DNA of 64,000 bases from Crotophaga sulcirostris (Eukaryota > Chordata > Aves > Cuculiformes > Crotophagidae). The stretch covers positions 407,923 through 471,922 of the forward strand of contig VYZB01000168.1 in assembly GCA_013397455.1 (NCBI GenBank), written 5' to 3'. The translations under genes and the position numbers were made by a program. This document shows, in pieces, positions 26,154-38,800 of this stretch; the first letter of the stretch is position 1, and every line of letters starts with the position of its first letter. The notes beneath the pieces are model-generated. The model saw only the letters and a program-made list of their open reading frames with translations. It was not told the DNA's origin and ran no database searches.

Positions 26154-28660
26154 GTAAGTGGTTGCATACTGCATTGCAAGGCCACGAGTGCAGTGATCAC
26201 GTTTAGAAATTGCATGTAGGTGTCCAAGAGCGTATGAGTAAAATGCATAATTAGAGTGTGAGGACTGCAAGTTGCTTAAAAGCCAAGAAAAGGTAGCTAT
26301 ATTTAAGGTAATAAAAAGCATAGAAGGCATTGTAAATAAGGCTTGGTTGGTGTTCCTGATGGAAGGGAAAAAATAGCTTTTTAGTCTCAAAAAGCCACTT
26401 CAACAATTCTTTTTCCTTTCGTAGCAAGCAGAGAATAAGTACAGCGGGGCTTGCTCTTTAAATGTAACCTTCTTCACGTTCTTTTCCTCCCCAAGTAATG
26501 GCTTCACCATCACAACCTGATATTTTGCCACACGAGGATGTCTGTACAGCAAGAATGTATCCTGCTCTTAGCTTAGTATCTCTGCTTATAGGCCAGAGAA
26601 GCCGATTTTCTTAGGAAGAGAAAGGGTTGGGAACAAAAGCAGCTTGGATGTTTCACTGCTGAGCTTTGAACATAATCCTTGGTTCAATTATGAGCTAGCT
26701 TTTTTTTTATTTTAACTTGTCAGCCAGTTTGCTGTATATGTCAGCATAAAAATAAAGAAAATGGCAAAATGAGAAGAAATGTGGTGCAGTTCTCAAAGGA
26801 ACAAATAACTTGTGTTATTGGTTAAGACCGTACCAACATTAAAAAGCAGTCCCTGTGAAGAAACTTTCAAAAGGGTATCATCAGCCTGGACCCAAACAGT
26901 GGCTGAGGTTAATCTCTTCCAAGGCACAGCTACAAAACTTGGAAGCCTGTAAAGGGCTTGTGTCCAAAAAAATCAATTTCTAATTTGAAACAAAATCATT
27001 TTTGACTAACAGGGGTTCAAGACCCATTACTTTTGCTGTATAGTCTGCTGACATTTCACACTTTCTGTTGTGCACAATGAATCCTAATAGTCATTTTATA
27101 ACATTGCTACACCAATCAATTTAAGCAAGAGAAAGCCGTTACAATTCTGCAAAGTTTCAGGGGCAATTTTCACTGATGGTTTTCTTTTATGTTTTTTTCA
27201 GCTATCATTATTTTTTTCTTCTCTTTTCCTCTTCCTTCTCTCCCTTCCTTCTTAGTGCTGCAGTGATGAAATTGAGATTTTTCACAGTTGGATGATGGTT
27301 TTGTTCCTTGGATAGGGATAGTCCCCAAAAAGTAATTTATTTTCTGTAGATTCGGGGGAAAAAAATCCAACCTCGCCTCACCTTCATTCATTCATTTCAT
27401 TTTGTAGTATTTAGGAGAATTTGCAAGCTGCATCTGGCTATTGCATATAGCAATGGAACTACACCTATGCTGATTTAGTAATTGTAGTGGTCAGCACAAT
27501 GTCTGAAGATGGTGGGTATCTTTTGCAAACACTTACTGGGATTGCTAGCTTTGAAAATGTAGAGCTGCATGGCAAAATTTAACTTATAAACATTGGCACT
27601 TGCTGTGATACCAGATAAAGTTCAGAGAAATGCTTTCAAGCTGTGGAACAACCTCAGGTCTATTACTGATTTGAATGGCTTGTTTATCACAAGGCAAATT
27701 ACCTAGCACTAATCACTGAAGTTGAAGTCTTCTGTATTTAGCACCTTTTTAATTGGCTTCCCTCTGTTATATGTTTGGACTCCTTTAATAAGCATACACA
27801 GATACTTGTGAAGTGTTTTTTTCTTCTTTGGAGATCACCAGGGTACAATGTCAAATTTCTTAATTCTAGTTAGCTCTGGACTTAGCTGCCTCTATTCTTG
27901 CTTCTGCTTGGTCTTCCCATCTATTACTGACCTGGGATTTCTGCTTCAGAGCTTTTTTTTTATTAGGAAGCGGTTATGTAGCATCTCACAAAAATAAAAC
28001 AAGGGATGCTAACACTGTTTTCTGTGGCGAATTCTGTAACATATGGTATTTGCCCTACTGCATCAGAGTGCTGCGCTGGCAAGCCTGCAGGGCTGTCTTG
28101 GGCAGTGAACAGTACCTGTTGGTAGAAAGTCATTCCTCTACTGCAGCATGTTTAACTGAACTCTGGCTAAGCCGTACTGCATGGGGAAGGGTAGTGAAGT
28201 CGACAGACTGATGTTTTGAGATGTGAAACTTGATGTTATTTAGCCACATACGTTAAGGTGGTCTTTTGGTCAGAAAACATCAGTGCTGTACAACATGTGT
28301 ACAGAAACACATCCATTGAAAACTTCTTGGGAGTCAGATATTAAAGTATTACTACAGAGGTTTATTTTTCTCATGCCTTGATTTGTCTTGTCTGTTTGAA
28401 TTGTAAGTTCTTCAGTCTCTCCAAGCACTCTTTAGTGCAGTGCCAGTGCTGATGTGGGCCTTTGGGTTCCATATGTTATCTCCTTGTACTGCTGGAAATG
28501 ATGGATATAATGCTGGGGACCGAGCTGCTCCTGATAGCATCCCTCCACAGCAACACAGGCAGTTGCGTCTTGTTGTTGTCTTCTTCAACTGCCTTTGCCA
28601 TCTTAGATTTGTTTGTTTTTTGGTTTTTTTTCCTTTTTTTTTTGAGAAGATGGAATGATT

Positions 28661-29083
28661 ATCATAGAATGACTTGAGTTGGAAGGGACCCACAATGGTC
28701 ATCAAGTCCAACTCCTATCCCTGCACAGGACAACCCGGACAATCACACCGTGTGTCTGAGGGCGTTGTCCAAATGCTCCTGGAATATTGTCAGGCTTGGC
28801 ACCATGACTCCTTCCCTGGGGAGCTGTTCCAGTGCTCCACCACCCTCTGTGTGAAGAACCTTTTCCTAATGTTCAACTTAGCCCTCCCCTGACACATCTT
28901 CCTGCCATTCCCATAGGTCCTATCATTGGTCACCAGAGAGAAGAGATCAACACCAACTACTCCTCCTCCTTCCCTTGTGAGGAAGCACTAAACGGCTATG
29001 AGGTCCACCCTCAGTCTCCTCCAGGCTGAGCAGACCAAGTGATTTCAACCGATCCTCGTACAATTTCTCCTCTAGATCCCGGA
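28661..29083 (-). mobile_element. CR1 LINE 3' fragment, - orientation
   Basis: The fragment starts ATCATAGAATGACTTGAGTT with TGGAAGGGACCCACAATGG, the reverse complement of the CR1 tail, and continues through GGGGAGCTGTTCCAGTGCTC and GTGAAGAACCTTTTCCTAAT to the inner 3' region. It is 5'-truncated. Apparent reading frames inside it on the + strand are not genes. Confidence 0.92.
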
Positions 29084-29103
29084 AACCATTCCCATGCTGA
29101 AAT

Positions 29104-29135
29104 GGTGGAAGGCTTTACTGGTGGAAGGCTTTACT
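29104..29135. repeat. Exact 16-bp tandem duplication
   Basis: Two adjacent identical copies of GGTGGAAGGCTTTACT follow the CR1 fragment. This is consistent with a small replication-slippage duplication. Confidence 0.9.
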
Positions 29136-30029
29136 GCTCACTGTTCACTTACTTTGAATGCAGTGAGTTTGGAAGAGTGTTTTCCTAATAAACCCACTTT
29201 TCCTTTCTCCCTGCAGTGGGGAGAAGAGCATTGTTAACTTGTTCCCATCACCTTGTGAAGTGAAAGGAGCACTTCTCTCTTTTCAGGGTAGAAGCTTACT
29301 GGATCAGCTTAGGCAATCAGCTTTTATTCTCTCACTGTTGCTTTTTGTCTCATTTCTGTTTGCTCCTTAATTTTTATTCCTTTGCTTTAGCAGGTGATTC
29401 TGTCTTGTAGCCCAACTTTTTCAGTTTTACCAGCAAAACTTTAAGCAGACGAAGCAATGCTCAAGTCTTAGATCTTTTCAGTAGTAAATTGTTTTTATTG
29501 GTGTCACCAGCAGCTATGTCAATTTGTACTAAAATCTAACAACTTGTCTAGTTAAAAGGCACTCGAGTACAGAAATGTGTGTTTCTCATCCTTCCTGCCC
29601 TGGTGGAAAATATTGCTTCTGGGATGGGAAACTAAACTAGATTCTATCCATTACATTCTACAATATTGGGCACTTTACTCCTCTACATAACTGTTTAAAG
29701 TCTTCCTCCTCACACTCTTCCTAAAATACCTCTGCATTGAAACAAAGAACGAACTATTTTTCCCTTTGTATCTCTTTGGAGGACATAGCATCTGCATAAT
29801 ATTGTGTAGCATGCTTAACTTTTTTTTCCATATGTAAAGAAAAAAGCCAGAGAAGGAAAATTATTTTAGCTTTTAGAATCTGTATTTTTCCAGGGGCTGA
29901 TTTCTCTGTATAGTGTTTGTTTTTCAGTAGGTTCTCTAATGTAGCTTCTTAGGGATTCAGGATCTGGAACTTCTTCCCTTGAGGGAAGACTCTTCCCTAC
30001 AATCGAAGAGAGCAATTAGTTAATATTAG

Positions 30030-30090
30030 CGAAGCGCTTTGAAGATGTGAAGTACTATATAAATGTTAAGTATTATGAATATTAGTATTA
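30030..30090 (+). mobile_element. Ancient SINE/LINE 3'-tail-like remnant
   Basis: GCGAAGCGCTTTGAAGATG followed by AGTACTATATAAATGTTAAG and TATTATGAATATTAGTATTA resembles the GCGCTTTGA...GCTATATAAATG...(TATTA)n tail shared by several old vertebrate SINEs and L2-type LINEs. Only the tail is recognisable, and I cannot name the family with certainty. Confidence 0.55.
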
Positions 30091-32219
30091 TCCAATTCAT
30101 AAAGATTTCTTTCATGATTATCAACCTAGATTTCCCTTTGCTTACTTTCATCCCATTACTGCTCGAACCAGCCTCAACAGTATTTCTTCATTATTAGTTG
30201 TTTACACTTTCAAAATTTAGAGTGCTGTATTTCCCCACTTTCTTCATGTTTTACTTGTCTGTTTCTCAAGCAGAAATATACAGCGATTTAAATTTACTCA
30301 AATGATTCTTTAATCTACTTTAAATCATTCTTAAACCAAGTTAAGCAAATTGAAAATAGTATTCTTAACATTACCATTTAGAAGACATCTGTAATTGCTT
30401 TGAGGGTAGCTTGCCTTGCAGGCTTACATCTAGTTTGGTTTTTTTTGCAGTTCTTTGCTACTTCACGTTTTTTCCATCGGTGTCAGGATTTAGATTAGCA
30501 CACCATACATGAGCATTTTTTTTTTCCAAGAGTGAATTTGTGTATTCTTTTTCCATGTTTCTTGCTTCTCTAGATCATCTGCAAGGTCTCCAGTCTCATA
30601 CTGTCTTCCAGCACCTGCAAATCTAATTAATTTGCTGTCATTTGTATCACCCCAGTTCTCTATGACTTTTCATAAATAATTACCAGTCACTTCATAAATT
30701 CATTAACTAATTCCCTTTAGCCCTGAAATATATATCCTTCAGACTAAAGAATTTGTATCTTTTTTCCCCCCCTGGTAATTTCCTTTCATCAGCTTTACAT
30801 AGACAAGTATTATACATCAACATGGTCTTCATTATCTCCTACTTGCCAATATTCCTTTTCTTTTTCTCATGGTATATTTTAAAGTTATCAGTAGCTTGGC
30901 CATTTTAGGATCATTATTGATTTAATTTTTTTCATATATTCATAGACCTGCATGGTCTTTGGTGTTTCTTTTCCCTCAGTTGACTTGCATGCCTTTTCCA
31001 AGATGTATTTTTAAACACTTTTTTGTTTATATGTGCACTTATTCAGGATTTCTTGCTACCCCTGCTTTATCTCTGTGCCACCTAACAGCCTCAGTATATT
31101 CCTATTTAGTTCCTTTTCTTGTTTTCCATTTCTAGCCCTGGTAATATTTTCAAACTTGGGTCTTTGAACAGTCCCCTTGAGGCTGTATTGGCCACTTCTG
31201 AGTCCATATATTTTCTTTTTTGGAGAAATATGTCTACTTTGTTATGAATGTACTATGTTGACAGTGTGCCAGCCTTTTCTTGTTTTAGGAATTGAAAGTA
31301 TTCTCCCATGCCCACCAGGTTTTTATTACTTTGATATTAGTTTCTTAAAATCCAGCTGCCTCATTCCACTATCACGTGAAATGGTTTGTAAATATCTCAT
31401 ATTCCATCATGAAGCCAAAAGTCTAAGCAAGCAGCTTCCAGTCTTTATATGCATACCCACTCTTCTTATCATGGATTGGCATGCTATCAAGTTACCAGTG
31501 ACACACAATCAACATATATCCCTGTGATATTTCTAAGAGTTCTTTCACTAATAATTAACTATTTGTTAGGTGAGATTTTTTCACTGCATGAGACTAAAGC
31601 AGAATGCTTTATAGCAAAGCAATAAGAACCCTTTTTTTGTTAGACCCCCTAGAATACACCTTAAAAATGTGGTTTTAACAGATTGTATGTATTTTTATAC
31701 GTCTTAAATAAGTCTAATATTTTAAATACTCTTAATCCTTTGGATATCTGTAAATTTTGTGCTGAAGCTAGAATTACAGCCTTGTGGTGTTGCTTCATAT
31801 TTCAGCGTGCATGGGTAGACAATGTTGGTATTCACAGAGCCAATAAGGATTTAGGCATAAGAGAATTACTTAAAGGGCTAAATACTGTTTTGACTTAAAT
31901 ATTGCTGAGATTTTTCCCTATATTTACTGTTTAGTTAGGTGATCTTGGTTGGACAGAGCTCATCAGGCTAGATTATAAAAAGCCCAAACCCACAGGATTT
32001 TGTGTAGCAGAGCAGATTACTCCTAATTTGCCTATTCCACTTACCTCTGCCTACATATATGCAAGTTGTCTGATTATATCCTATCTATAAGCCTCAGTTC
32101 TCAGATGGATGGATAATAGGTGGAAAACGGGTACAAATTGGCCAGGCCACCAGCCTCAAAGGGCTGTGGTCAGTCCAGCTGAGAGTCAGTTGCTAGAAGT
32201 TAACTGCTTGTAATTAACA

Positions 32220-32985
32220 AACCGGACAGAGGGACAGGATACAAGTTTGCAGACAGCACCCTCTGTGGAAATTGTCCACATGCTGGAGGGTGGGGCCCAG
32301 TATTCAAGGGACCTTAACAGGCTGGGTGACAGAAACCTGTTTAGGTGAAAGACCTTCAGCTGGGTTGGACTGATCTCATGTAACAGGATCATCTGGGTGC
32401 TAACGACCTAGAAAACAGTTTTGCTAGAAAAGAATGGGGTCTCCTACTGAACAGCAAGTTGGACACGAGTCAGCAGTGCGCCTGTGTGACAGAGTAACCA
32501 ATATATATCAACCAACTCTATATCTGTAGAGTGTTATGTCCAGTTTGGGGGTCCAGAGCTCAAGGAAAATTGGAAAACTTTTTGAAGTCTAGCAGAGGCA
32601 ACCAGGACAGACAGTGGGCTGGAGCACAGGACCTACTGAAAGGGCTGCATGTGTTCAACCTTAAGAAGAGATGATTCTGTACAGATCTTCCTACTTTCTT
32701 CAGCTACCCAAGGAGAGGGTGTAGAGAAGAGAGAACAAGACTGTTCTTGGAAGTCATCAGCAACAGAGCAAGAGACAACAGAAAGAAATTACAGTTTAGG
32801 AAATTCTGATTATCTGTACAGAAAACGTTTTTCACTGTGAGGGTGGTCAAACACTGGAACCAGAGCAGTTGGTTCACTGTCAGAGGAGACGTTCGCAACC
32901 TAACTGAACACTTAAGTGCCTTAAAGATGATCTTGTTGGCCCTACTTTGAATGGAGAAGTGGACTACATGACCTCCAGACTTCAC
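32220..32985 (+). mobile_element. Old, diverged CR1 LINE fragment, + orientation
   Basis: Blocks in CR1 order are visible despite divergence: TTGCAGACAGCACCCTCTG, GTTATGTCCAGTTTGGGGGT, GGGCTGGAGCACAGGACCTA, TTTTTCACTGTGAGGGTGGT and the 3' tail GGACTACATGACCTCCAGAC. It extends further 5' than the other copies, contains several internal rearrangements and has no usable reading frame. The boundaries are approximate. Confidence 0.8.
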
Positions 32986-33435
32986 CTTTCACCTAGATTA
33001 TTTTGTATTCCAGAGTTATTGGGATGGGGAAGAAGGAACAGACTAACAGTTCTATTTTATTGAAAGAAAAATATTGTTATAGGAATATTTATACTTGGAA
33101 AACTAACATCATGTAGCATTTCATAAAAATTGCATCTGTGAAATAAGCGGAATCCTATGGACCGCTATAATTGGTAACAGTGCAAGTCTGTCAAGCTTTG
33201 GAGGCGGCTGGGTGTGACTTATTCTACAGATTTGATTCTGCGTGATCCTGAAATGCATGGTATGCATGGTACTGTCAGCTGATAAGTTCTTTGATTGCCA
33301 TTTCCTTGTGTATATGGCACTCCAAAAATGTTGCAACTTTTAGTCCTAATGTTGTATAATAATGCAGAATCACAAAACATCTGTTCAAAACTTACTAACC
33401 TCTGGTGTCTGGCTTGTCTTTATTTCATTCCACAG

Positions 33436-33544
33436 GGACAACTTCAGGATCTAAGAAGGATACAGCCACATCTCTTGCGCTGATAGGCAGCAGCAAAGGA
33501 CTTGCAACCACAGCTACATCACCAATCCAGTATGACACTTTACG
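33436..33544 (+). CDS. KIAA1328: KIAA1328 (hinderin) exon, last one readable in window
   Basis: The exon is 109 bases, entered in phase 1 and left in phase 2. The acceptor is TTCCACAG and the donor is TACG/GTAAGC. With the G from the previous exon it reads GTTSGSKKDTATSLALIGSS, then KGLATTATSPIQYDTLR. This aligns well with the GTVTGVRKDASTSPMPTGS / KDLVTTASPSLQ segment of human hinderin as I remember it. The following human exon codes for the conserved C terminus, which I do not find anywhere in the readable sequence downstream. It must lie in the altered region after 35878 or beyond the window. Confidence 0.86.
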
Positions 33545-35780
33545 GTAAGCTGCTAGGTAATCTCTGGTTTAAGATGCTGCAAATGCAACCACAAGGTTCT
33601 CCGAGATGCAGAGAAATGGCTGAACTTCTATGATATTTCATGTTAGTGCAAACTGGATAATATAAACTAAAAACTGCTGTATCCTTTTGACATTTATAGC
33701 AAACCTTAAATTGCTAGTTAGAATAAGAAAAACAGGAATATACCAAGTTCTAACATTTTGATTTTACTTAGATTTTGAACAGAAAGTATTTTATATTCCA
33801 AGTCCTGACACATTAAATACATTTGTAAATAATTTGGATGGATGGTGTTAACCCCTGTTAGGTTTTAAATCCACTTGAAGGTTTTAATCCCCCTGTATTC
33901 ACCCCATTTTATCAAATGGTATTTCTTTTAAAATGTTTTGTACCAGAGTTATTTTATGTTTAATGACAAGCAACAAAATCACATTAAGTCAGCAATTCCT
34001 GATTATACTATATACCTGCAATAAATGTACTGGAAAAGCAGCATTATCACTTCTGCTCCAATGAAGAAACAGAAAGCGGCATTGTTGTTACACTTATGAG
34101 TCTAAAAACAACTTGCCTTCTTCAGGCAGGATTAAAATTCTAGCAGTAAATGCCTAGAGAAACAGCATACAATCCTTGTTTTTCTTTATCATATCCCACA
34201 TTTTCTCCTAATAAAGTCTTTAGTTAAACAACAAAGTTAAGTGCAGATTAGAGTGTGAATTTGCTGTATTTTACACCACTGGCTAAATGACTTTGTGCAG
34301 TGGGATGACAAGAATGTATGACCGTTCGTAAGAAGAGTTAAATGTTTCTTGGAGAAAGAGGGGGCTTGAGTCAGATTTAATCTTCTCTTGGCCCAGTGGA
34401 CTAGGAAAATGTATGCTTGATATCATCCCCGTATTCTTGGCAACAGCTGGCAGTTTATTTCTATCTTCTGAGAGAACTTGTGATATATAATAGGTGAAAA
34501 ACCGCTATCAATATTGACAAATTTGTACTTACTTGCTATGGAAACACTTTTTTTTCTTCTTCTGAAGGAAGGGATGATAATTCTTGGAGGATTTAAGAAG
34601 TGAGATAGATTGGGCTCTGTTTCCCACAAGTAACTATGTGTTTAAACAAACAGAAACCACAAGATTGCCTAAGCATTTCTCTTAGGTAGAAGAGTTACCT
34701 TTGCAAGCCGGTAATATCAGATAAAGAGAGTATAAAGGTACTGCTTCATACCATCTAATAGGGATAAGTTGAGATTCCATTCAAGCACTGAGGGGTTGAT
34801 ATAATTATTCACGTCATACAACAACTGCTTAGAAAAAGGAATTCTATTCAAGAGGATTGATGGTCCATTCTTTTCTGCACAACAGAGTAAAATAATTGTT
34901 GAAATATGCTGTTAGAAATCATATCAAATAGTCAGTAAAAGGGGTCTGATTAGCTGTCATCATCCTTAAAGGTTTATTTTACCGATTGGTGAAAAATTCT
35001 GAAAAATCCTGTATTTCTGGGGTGCTCTTTCCCACGCTTGCTTTCTTTCTCTCCCTTGGTGCTGTAAGTGTAATTGACCAGTTTAAGCAGCCATGTTGTG
35101 CTTTCCCTTACTCATGGCCTTCTCTAATTGAAAATGGTAAATGGACAAGTATTTCTGTGGAGACCTACCACTGATCCTATCCTTCATCAAAAAACCTGCT
35201 TGGGCAGCAGGTCAGTCTCAATTTATCACTGAATGGTTATAAGCTTAGACTGCAGGTTTAACTAACTAAATTAATCAATATTGAGAATTATTGCTGCTTT
35301 TGTGCCACTAAAGTTAAGGTTTGTCAGCATGTTCGTTTTAATCTGTGATTTGGGGGGGTTAACAGCTTAACCACAACAGTTGGCACGGGCCTGAAACTTG
35401 CAGCACAAAGCCCTAGCCTAGGAGCAAATTTATTTATTTGGCACTATGTGTAAACCTAATTACTTTTGACTATTTAAATTTATAGGACTAGATTCAACTC
35501 ATGTTTGTGCCAGCTTTAACTAGCACAAACCCTGGCACCCAGCAGTAGCAGCAATGGAAAGCCTGCCAGGGGGAAGGTGCTGGAAAGCGACAGAAGCTCC
35601 CTGCCAGCGCGAGGCATCGGGGTGCTAGCGCAGCTTCTGGGGAGGGCTGGCTGGATAAGCAGGCATGGCAGGTAGAAGATGTGTTGGCTTGATAGCCTGT
35701 CTTGGCAGGGCTCAACTGGAGGCTTCAGTGTGCTACAACTACCTCCTGCTTGAGGAAGAATCACTGCAGTCCTACTTTCC
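33545..35780 (+). other. KIAA1328: Start of the next KIAA1328 intron
   Basis: The stretch begins GTAAGC and is ordinary AT-rich intronic DNA to about 35480. From about 35500 to 35760 it becomes clearly more GC-rich (for example GCCAGCGCGAGGCATCGGGG) without a recognisable gene or repeat family. I saw no matching acceptor plus hinderin-like exon here. Confidence 0.75.
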
Positions 35781-35876
35781 TCTCTCTTTCTCTCCCGCTC
35801 TCTTTCTCTCCCGCTCTCTTTCTCTCCCGCTCTCTTTCTCTCCCGCTCTCTTTCTCTCCCGCTCTCTTTCTCTCCC
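35781..35876. repeat. 16-bp pyrimidine-rich minisatellite, six units
   Basis: Six head-to-tail 16-base units, GCTCTCTTTCTCTCCC, fill the stretch exactly (96 = 6 x 16); the first has T in place of the initial G. The units are otherwise identical. The array stops at the ambiguous base at 35877, exactly where the G of a seventh unit would be. Confidence 0.95.
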
Positions 35877-35877
35877 N
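35877..35877. other. Single ambiguous base (N) at a repeat junction
   Basis: This is the only N I noticed in the window. It separates the pyrimidine-rich 16-bp repeat from the purine-rich GAGAA region, so the strand asymmetry flips across one unresolved base. This suggests an unresolved or artificial join, not a sequenced transition. Confidence 0.9.
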
Positions 35878-38800
35878 GAGAAGAGAAGAGAAGAGAAGAG
35901 AAGAGAAGAGAAGAGAAGAGACACCCCCCCACCAGAGAAGAGAAGAGAAGAGAAGAGAAGAGAAGAGAAGAGAAGAGATTGAAGAATGAAAGAGAAGAGA
36001 AGAGAAGAGAAGAGAAGAGAAGAGAAGAGAAGAGATTTCTTTATCTGAGAGAAGAGAAGAGAAGAGAAGAGAAGAGAAGAGAAGAGAAGAGATCTATGCA
36101 TACCAGAGAAGAGAAGAGAAGAGAAGAGAAGAGAAGAGAAGAGAAGAGAATCCAGTGTTCTAGAGAAGAGAAGAGAAGAGAAGAGAAGAGAAGAGAAGAG
36201 AAGAGAACAGCAGGTCTGAGAGAAGAGAAGAGAAGAGAAGAGAAGAGAAGAGAAGAGAAGAGAATATATTTGGAAAGAGAAGAGAAGAGAAGAGAAGAGA
36301 AGAGAAGAGAAGAGAAGAGAAAGTTTGCTCCTAGAGAAGAGAAGAGAAGAGAAGAGAAGAGAAGAGAAGAGAAGAGATGACCAGAGACAAGAGAAGAGAA
36401 GAGAAGAGAAGAGAAGAGAAGAGAAGAGAAGAGATGACTGTGAGCTAGAGAAGAGAAGAGAAGAGAAGAGAAGAGAAGAGAAGAGAAGAGATTTAATAAT
36501 GAAAGAGAAGAGAAGAGAAGAGAAGAGAAGAGAAGAGAAGAGAAGAGAATTTCAGCAAAAAGAGAAGAGAAGAGAAGAGAAGAGAAGAGAAGAGAAGAGA
36601 AGAGATTATTAAGCTATAGAGAAGAGAAGAGAAGAGAAGAGAAGAGAAGAGAAGAGAAGAGATGAATTGTACCCAGAGAAGAGAAGAGAAGAGAAGAGAA
36701 GAGAAGAGAAGAGAAGAGAGGTTCTCCCCACAGAGAAGAGAAGAGAAGAGAAGAGAAGAGAAGAGAAGAGAAGAGACACTGCAGATAAAGAGAAGAGAAG
36801 AGAAGAGAAGAGAAGAGAAGAGAAGAGAAGAGAGGAAGCAGATAAAGAGAAGAGAAGAGAAGAGAAGAGAAGAGAAGAGAAGAGAAGAGAAAGAACAGTT
36901 AGAGAGAAGAGAAGAGAAGAGAAGAGAAGAGAAGAGAAGAGAAGAGACTGTGTTTTCTTAGAGAAGAGAAGAGAAGAGAAGAGAAGAGAAGAGAAGAGAA
37001 GAGACTTGGAATGAAGAGAGAAGAGAAGAGAAGAGAAGAGAAGAGAAGAGAAGAGAAGAGATGAATACTGTATAGAGAAGAGAAGAGAAGAGAAGAGAAG
37101 AGAAGAGAAGAGAAGAGAAGACTACAGTGGAGAGAAGAGAAGAGAAGAGAAGAGAAGAGAAGAGAAGAGAAGAGATTAGGGACATTTAGAGAAGAGAAGA
37201 GAAGAGAAGAGAAGAGAAGAGAAGAGAAGAGAATGTGTATTCAGAGAGAAGAGAAGAGAAGAGAAGAGAAGAGAAGAGAAGAGAAGAGAAGTTGTATACT
37301 TAGAGAAGAGAAGAGAAGAGAAGAGAAGAGAAGAGAAGAGAAGAGATGTTAGGAAATAAGAGAAGAGAAGAGAAGAGAAGAGAAGAGAAGAGAAGAGAAG
37401 AGAGCCTTTCAGATCAGAGAAGAGAAGAGAAGAGAAGAGAAGAGAAGAGAAGAGAAGAGATATGAAGTTCCTAGAGAAGAGAAGAGAAGAGAAGAGAAGA
37501 GAAGAGAAGAGAAGAGATTTTTCCATTTAAGAGAAGAGAAGAGAAGAGAAGAGAAGAGAAGAGAAGAGAAGAGAAACTGTCATTCCAGAGAAGAGAAGAG
37601 AAGAGAAGAGAAGAGAAGAGAAGAGAAGAGAGTGGAATGGGGAAGAGAAGAGAAGAGAAGAGAAGAGAAGAGAAGAGAAGAGAAGAGATGCCAAAGCCAG
37701 AGAGAAGAGAAGAGAAGAGAAGAGAAGAGAAGAGAAGAGAAGAGAAGACGTTGGCAAAGAGAAGAGAAGAGAAGAGAAGAGAAGAGAAGAGAAGAGAAGA
37801 GAGCTGGCTGTCGAAGAGAAGAGAAGAGAAGAGAAGAGAAGAGAAGAGAAGAGAAGAGAGGCTGAAAATGTAGAGAAGAGAAGAGAAGAGAAGAGAAGAG
37901 AAGAGAAGAGAAGAGATCTTACAGCAATAGAGAAGAGAAGAGAAGAGAAGAGAAGAGAAGAGAAGAGAAGAGATGCGGTTACAATAGAGAAGAGAAGAGA
38001 AGAGAAGAGAAGAGAAGAGAAGAGAAGAGAAAATGTAATATTAGAGAAGAGAAGAGAAGAGAAGAGAAGAGAAGAGAAGAGAAGAGAATAGGACATTAAA
38101 GAGAAGAGAAGAGAAGAGAAGAGAAGAGAAGAGAAGAGAAGAGAAACCCATCTATCAGAGAAGAGAAGAGAAGAGAAGAGAAGAGAAGAGAAGAGAAGAG
38201 AGTGCATTATAGGAGAGAAGAGAAGAGAAGAGAAGAGAAGAGAAGAGAAGAGAAGAGATACTTATTTCTGAGAGAAGAGAAGAGAAGAGAAGAGAAGAGA
38301 AGAGAAGAGAAGAGAAGCACTCTTCTAAGAGAAGAGAAGAGAAGAGAAGAGAAGAGAAGAGAAGAGAAGAGACTCTCTTCCTGTAGAGAAGAGAAGAGAA
38401 GAGAAGAGAAGAGAAGAGAAGAGAAGAGATTCTGTCTGAAAAGAGAAGAGAAGAGAAGAGAAGAGAAGAGAAGAGAAGAGAAGAGAAAGACATGCATAAG
38501 AGAAGAGAAGAGAAGAGAAGAGAAGAGAAGAGAAGAGAAGAGAATAGAAGTGTTTAGAGAAGAGAAGAGAAGAGAAGAGAAGAGAAGAGAAGAGAAGAGA
38601 GAGGAATCTTTAAGAGAAGAGAAGAGAAGAGAAGAGAAGAGAAGAGAAGAGAAGAGATTAAAATCCAGTAGAGAAGAGAAGAGAAGAGAAGAGAAGAGAA
38701 GAGAAGAGAAGAGAATTTGTAATAAGAGAGAAGAGAAGAGAAGAGAAGAGAAGAGAAGAGAAGAGAAGAGATTTAGTATTTGCAGAGAAGAGAAGAGAAG

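Larger units (their letters stand above)
26154..33435 (+). other. KIAA1328: KIAA1328 intron (about 7.3 kb)
   Basis: The intron starts GTAAGT and ends CCACAG at 33430-33435. It contains a - strand CR1 at 28661-29083 preceded by a poly-T stretch, a 16-bp tandem duplication, an ancient repeat tail near 30030 and a diverged + strand CR1 at 32220-32985. The remainder is AT-rich with no coding or RNA gene that I can support. Confidence 0.8.

Noticed and set aside
28440..29029. Overlapping + strand reading frames of 65-72 codons
   Set aside because: They lie over a reverse-oriented CR1 fragment and its poly-T flank; not genes.
36777..36845. Shared GCAGATAA ending of two adjacent 12-mers (36777 and 36834) as evidence of duplication
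   Set aside because: It is a single case among 490 neighbour pairs, with no further similarity; a chance match is likely.
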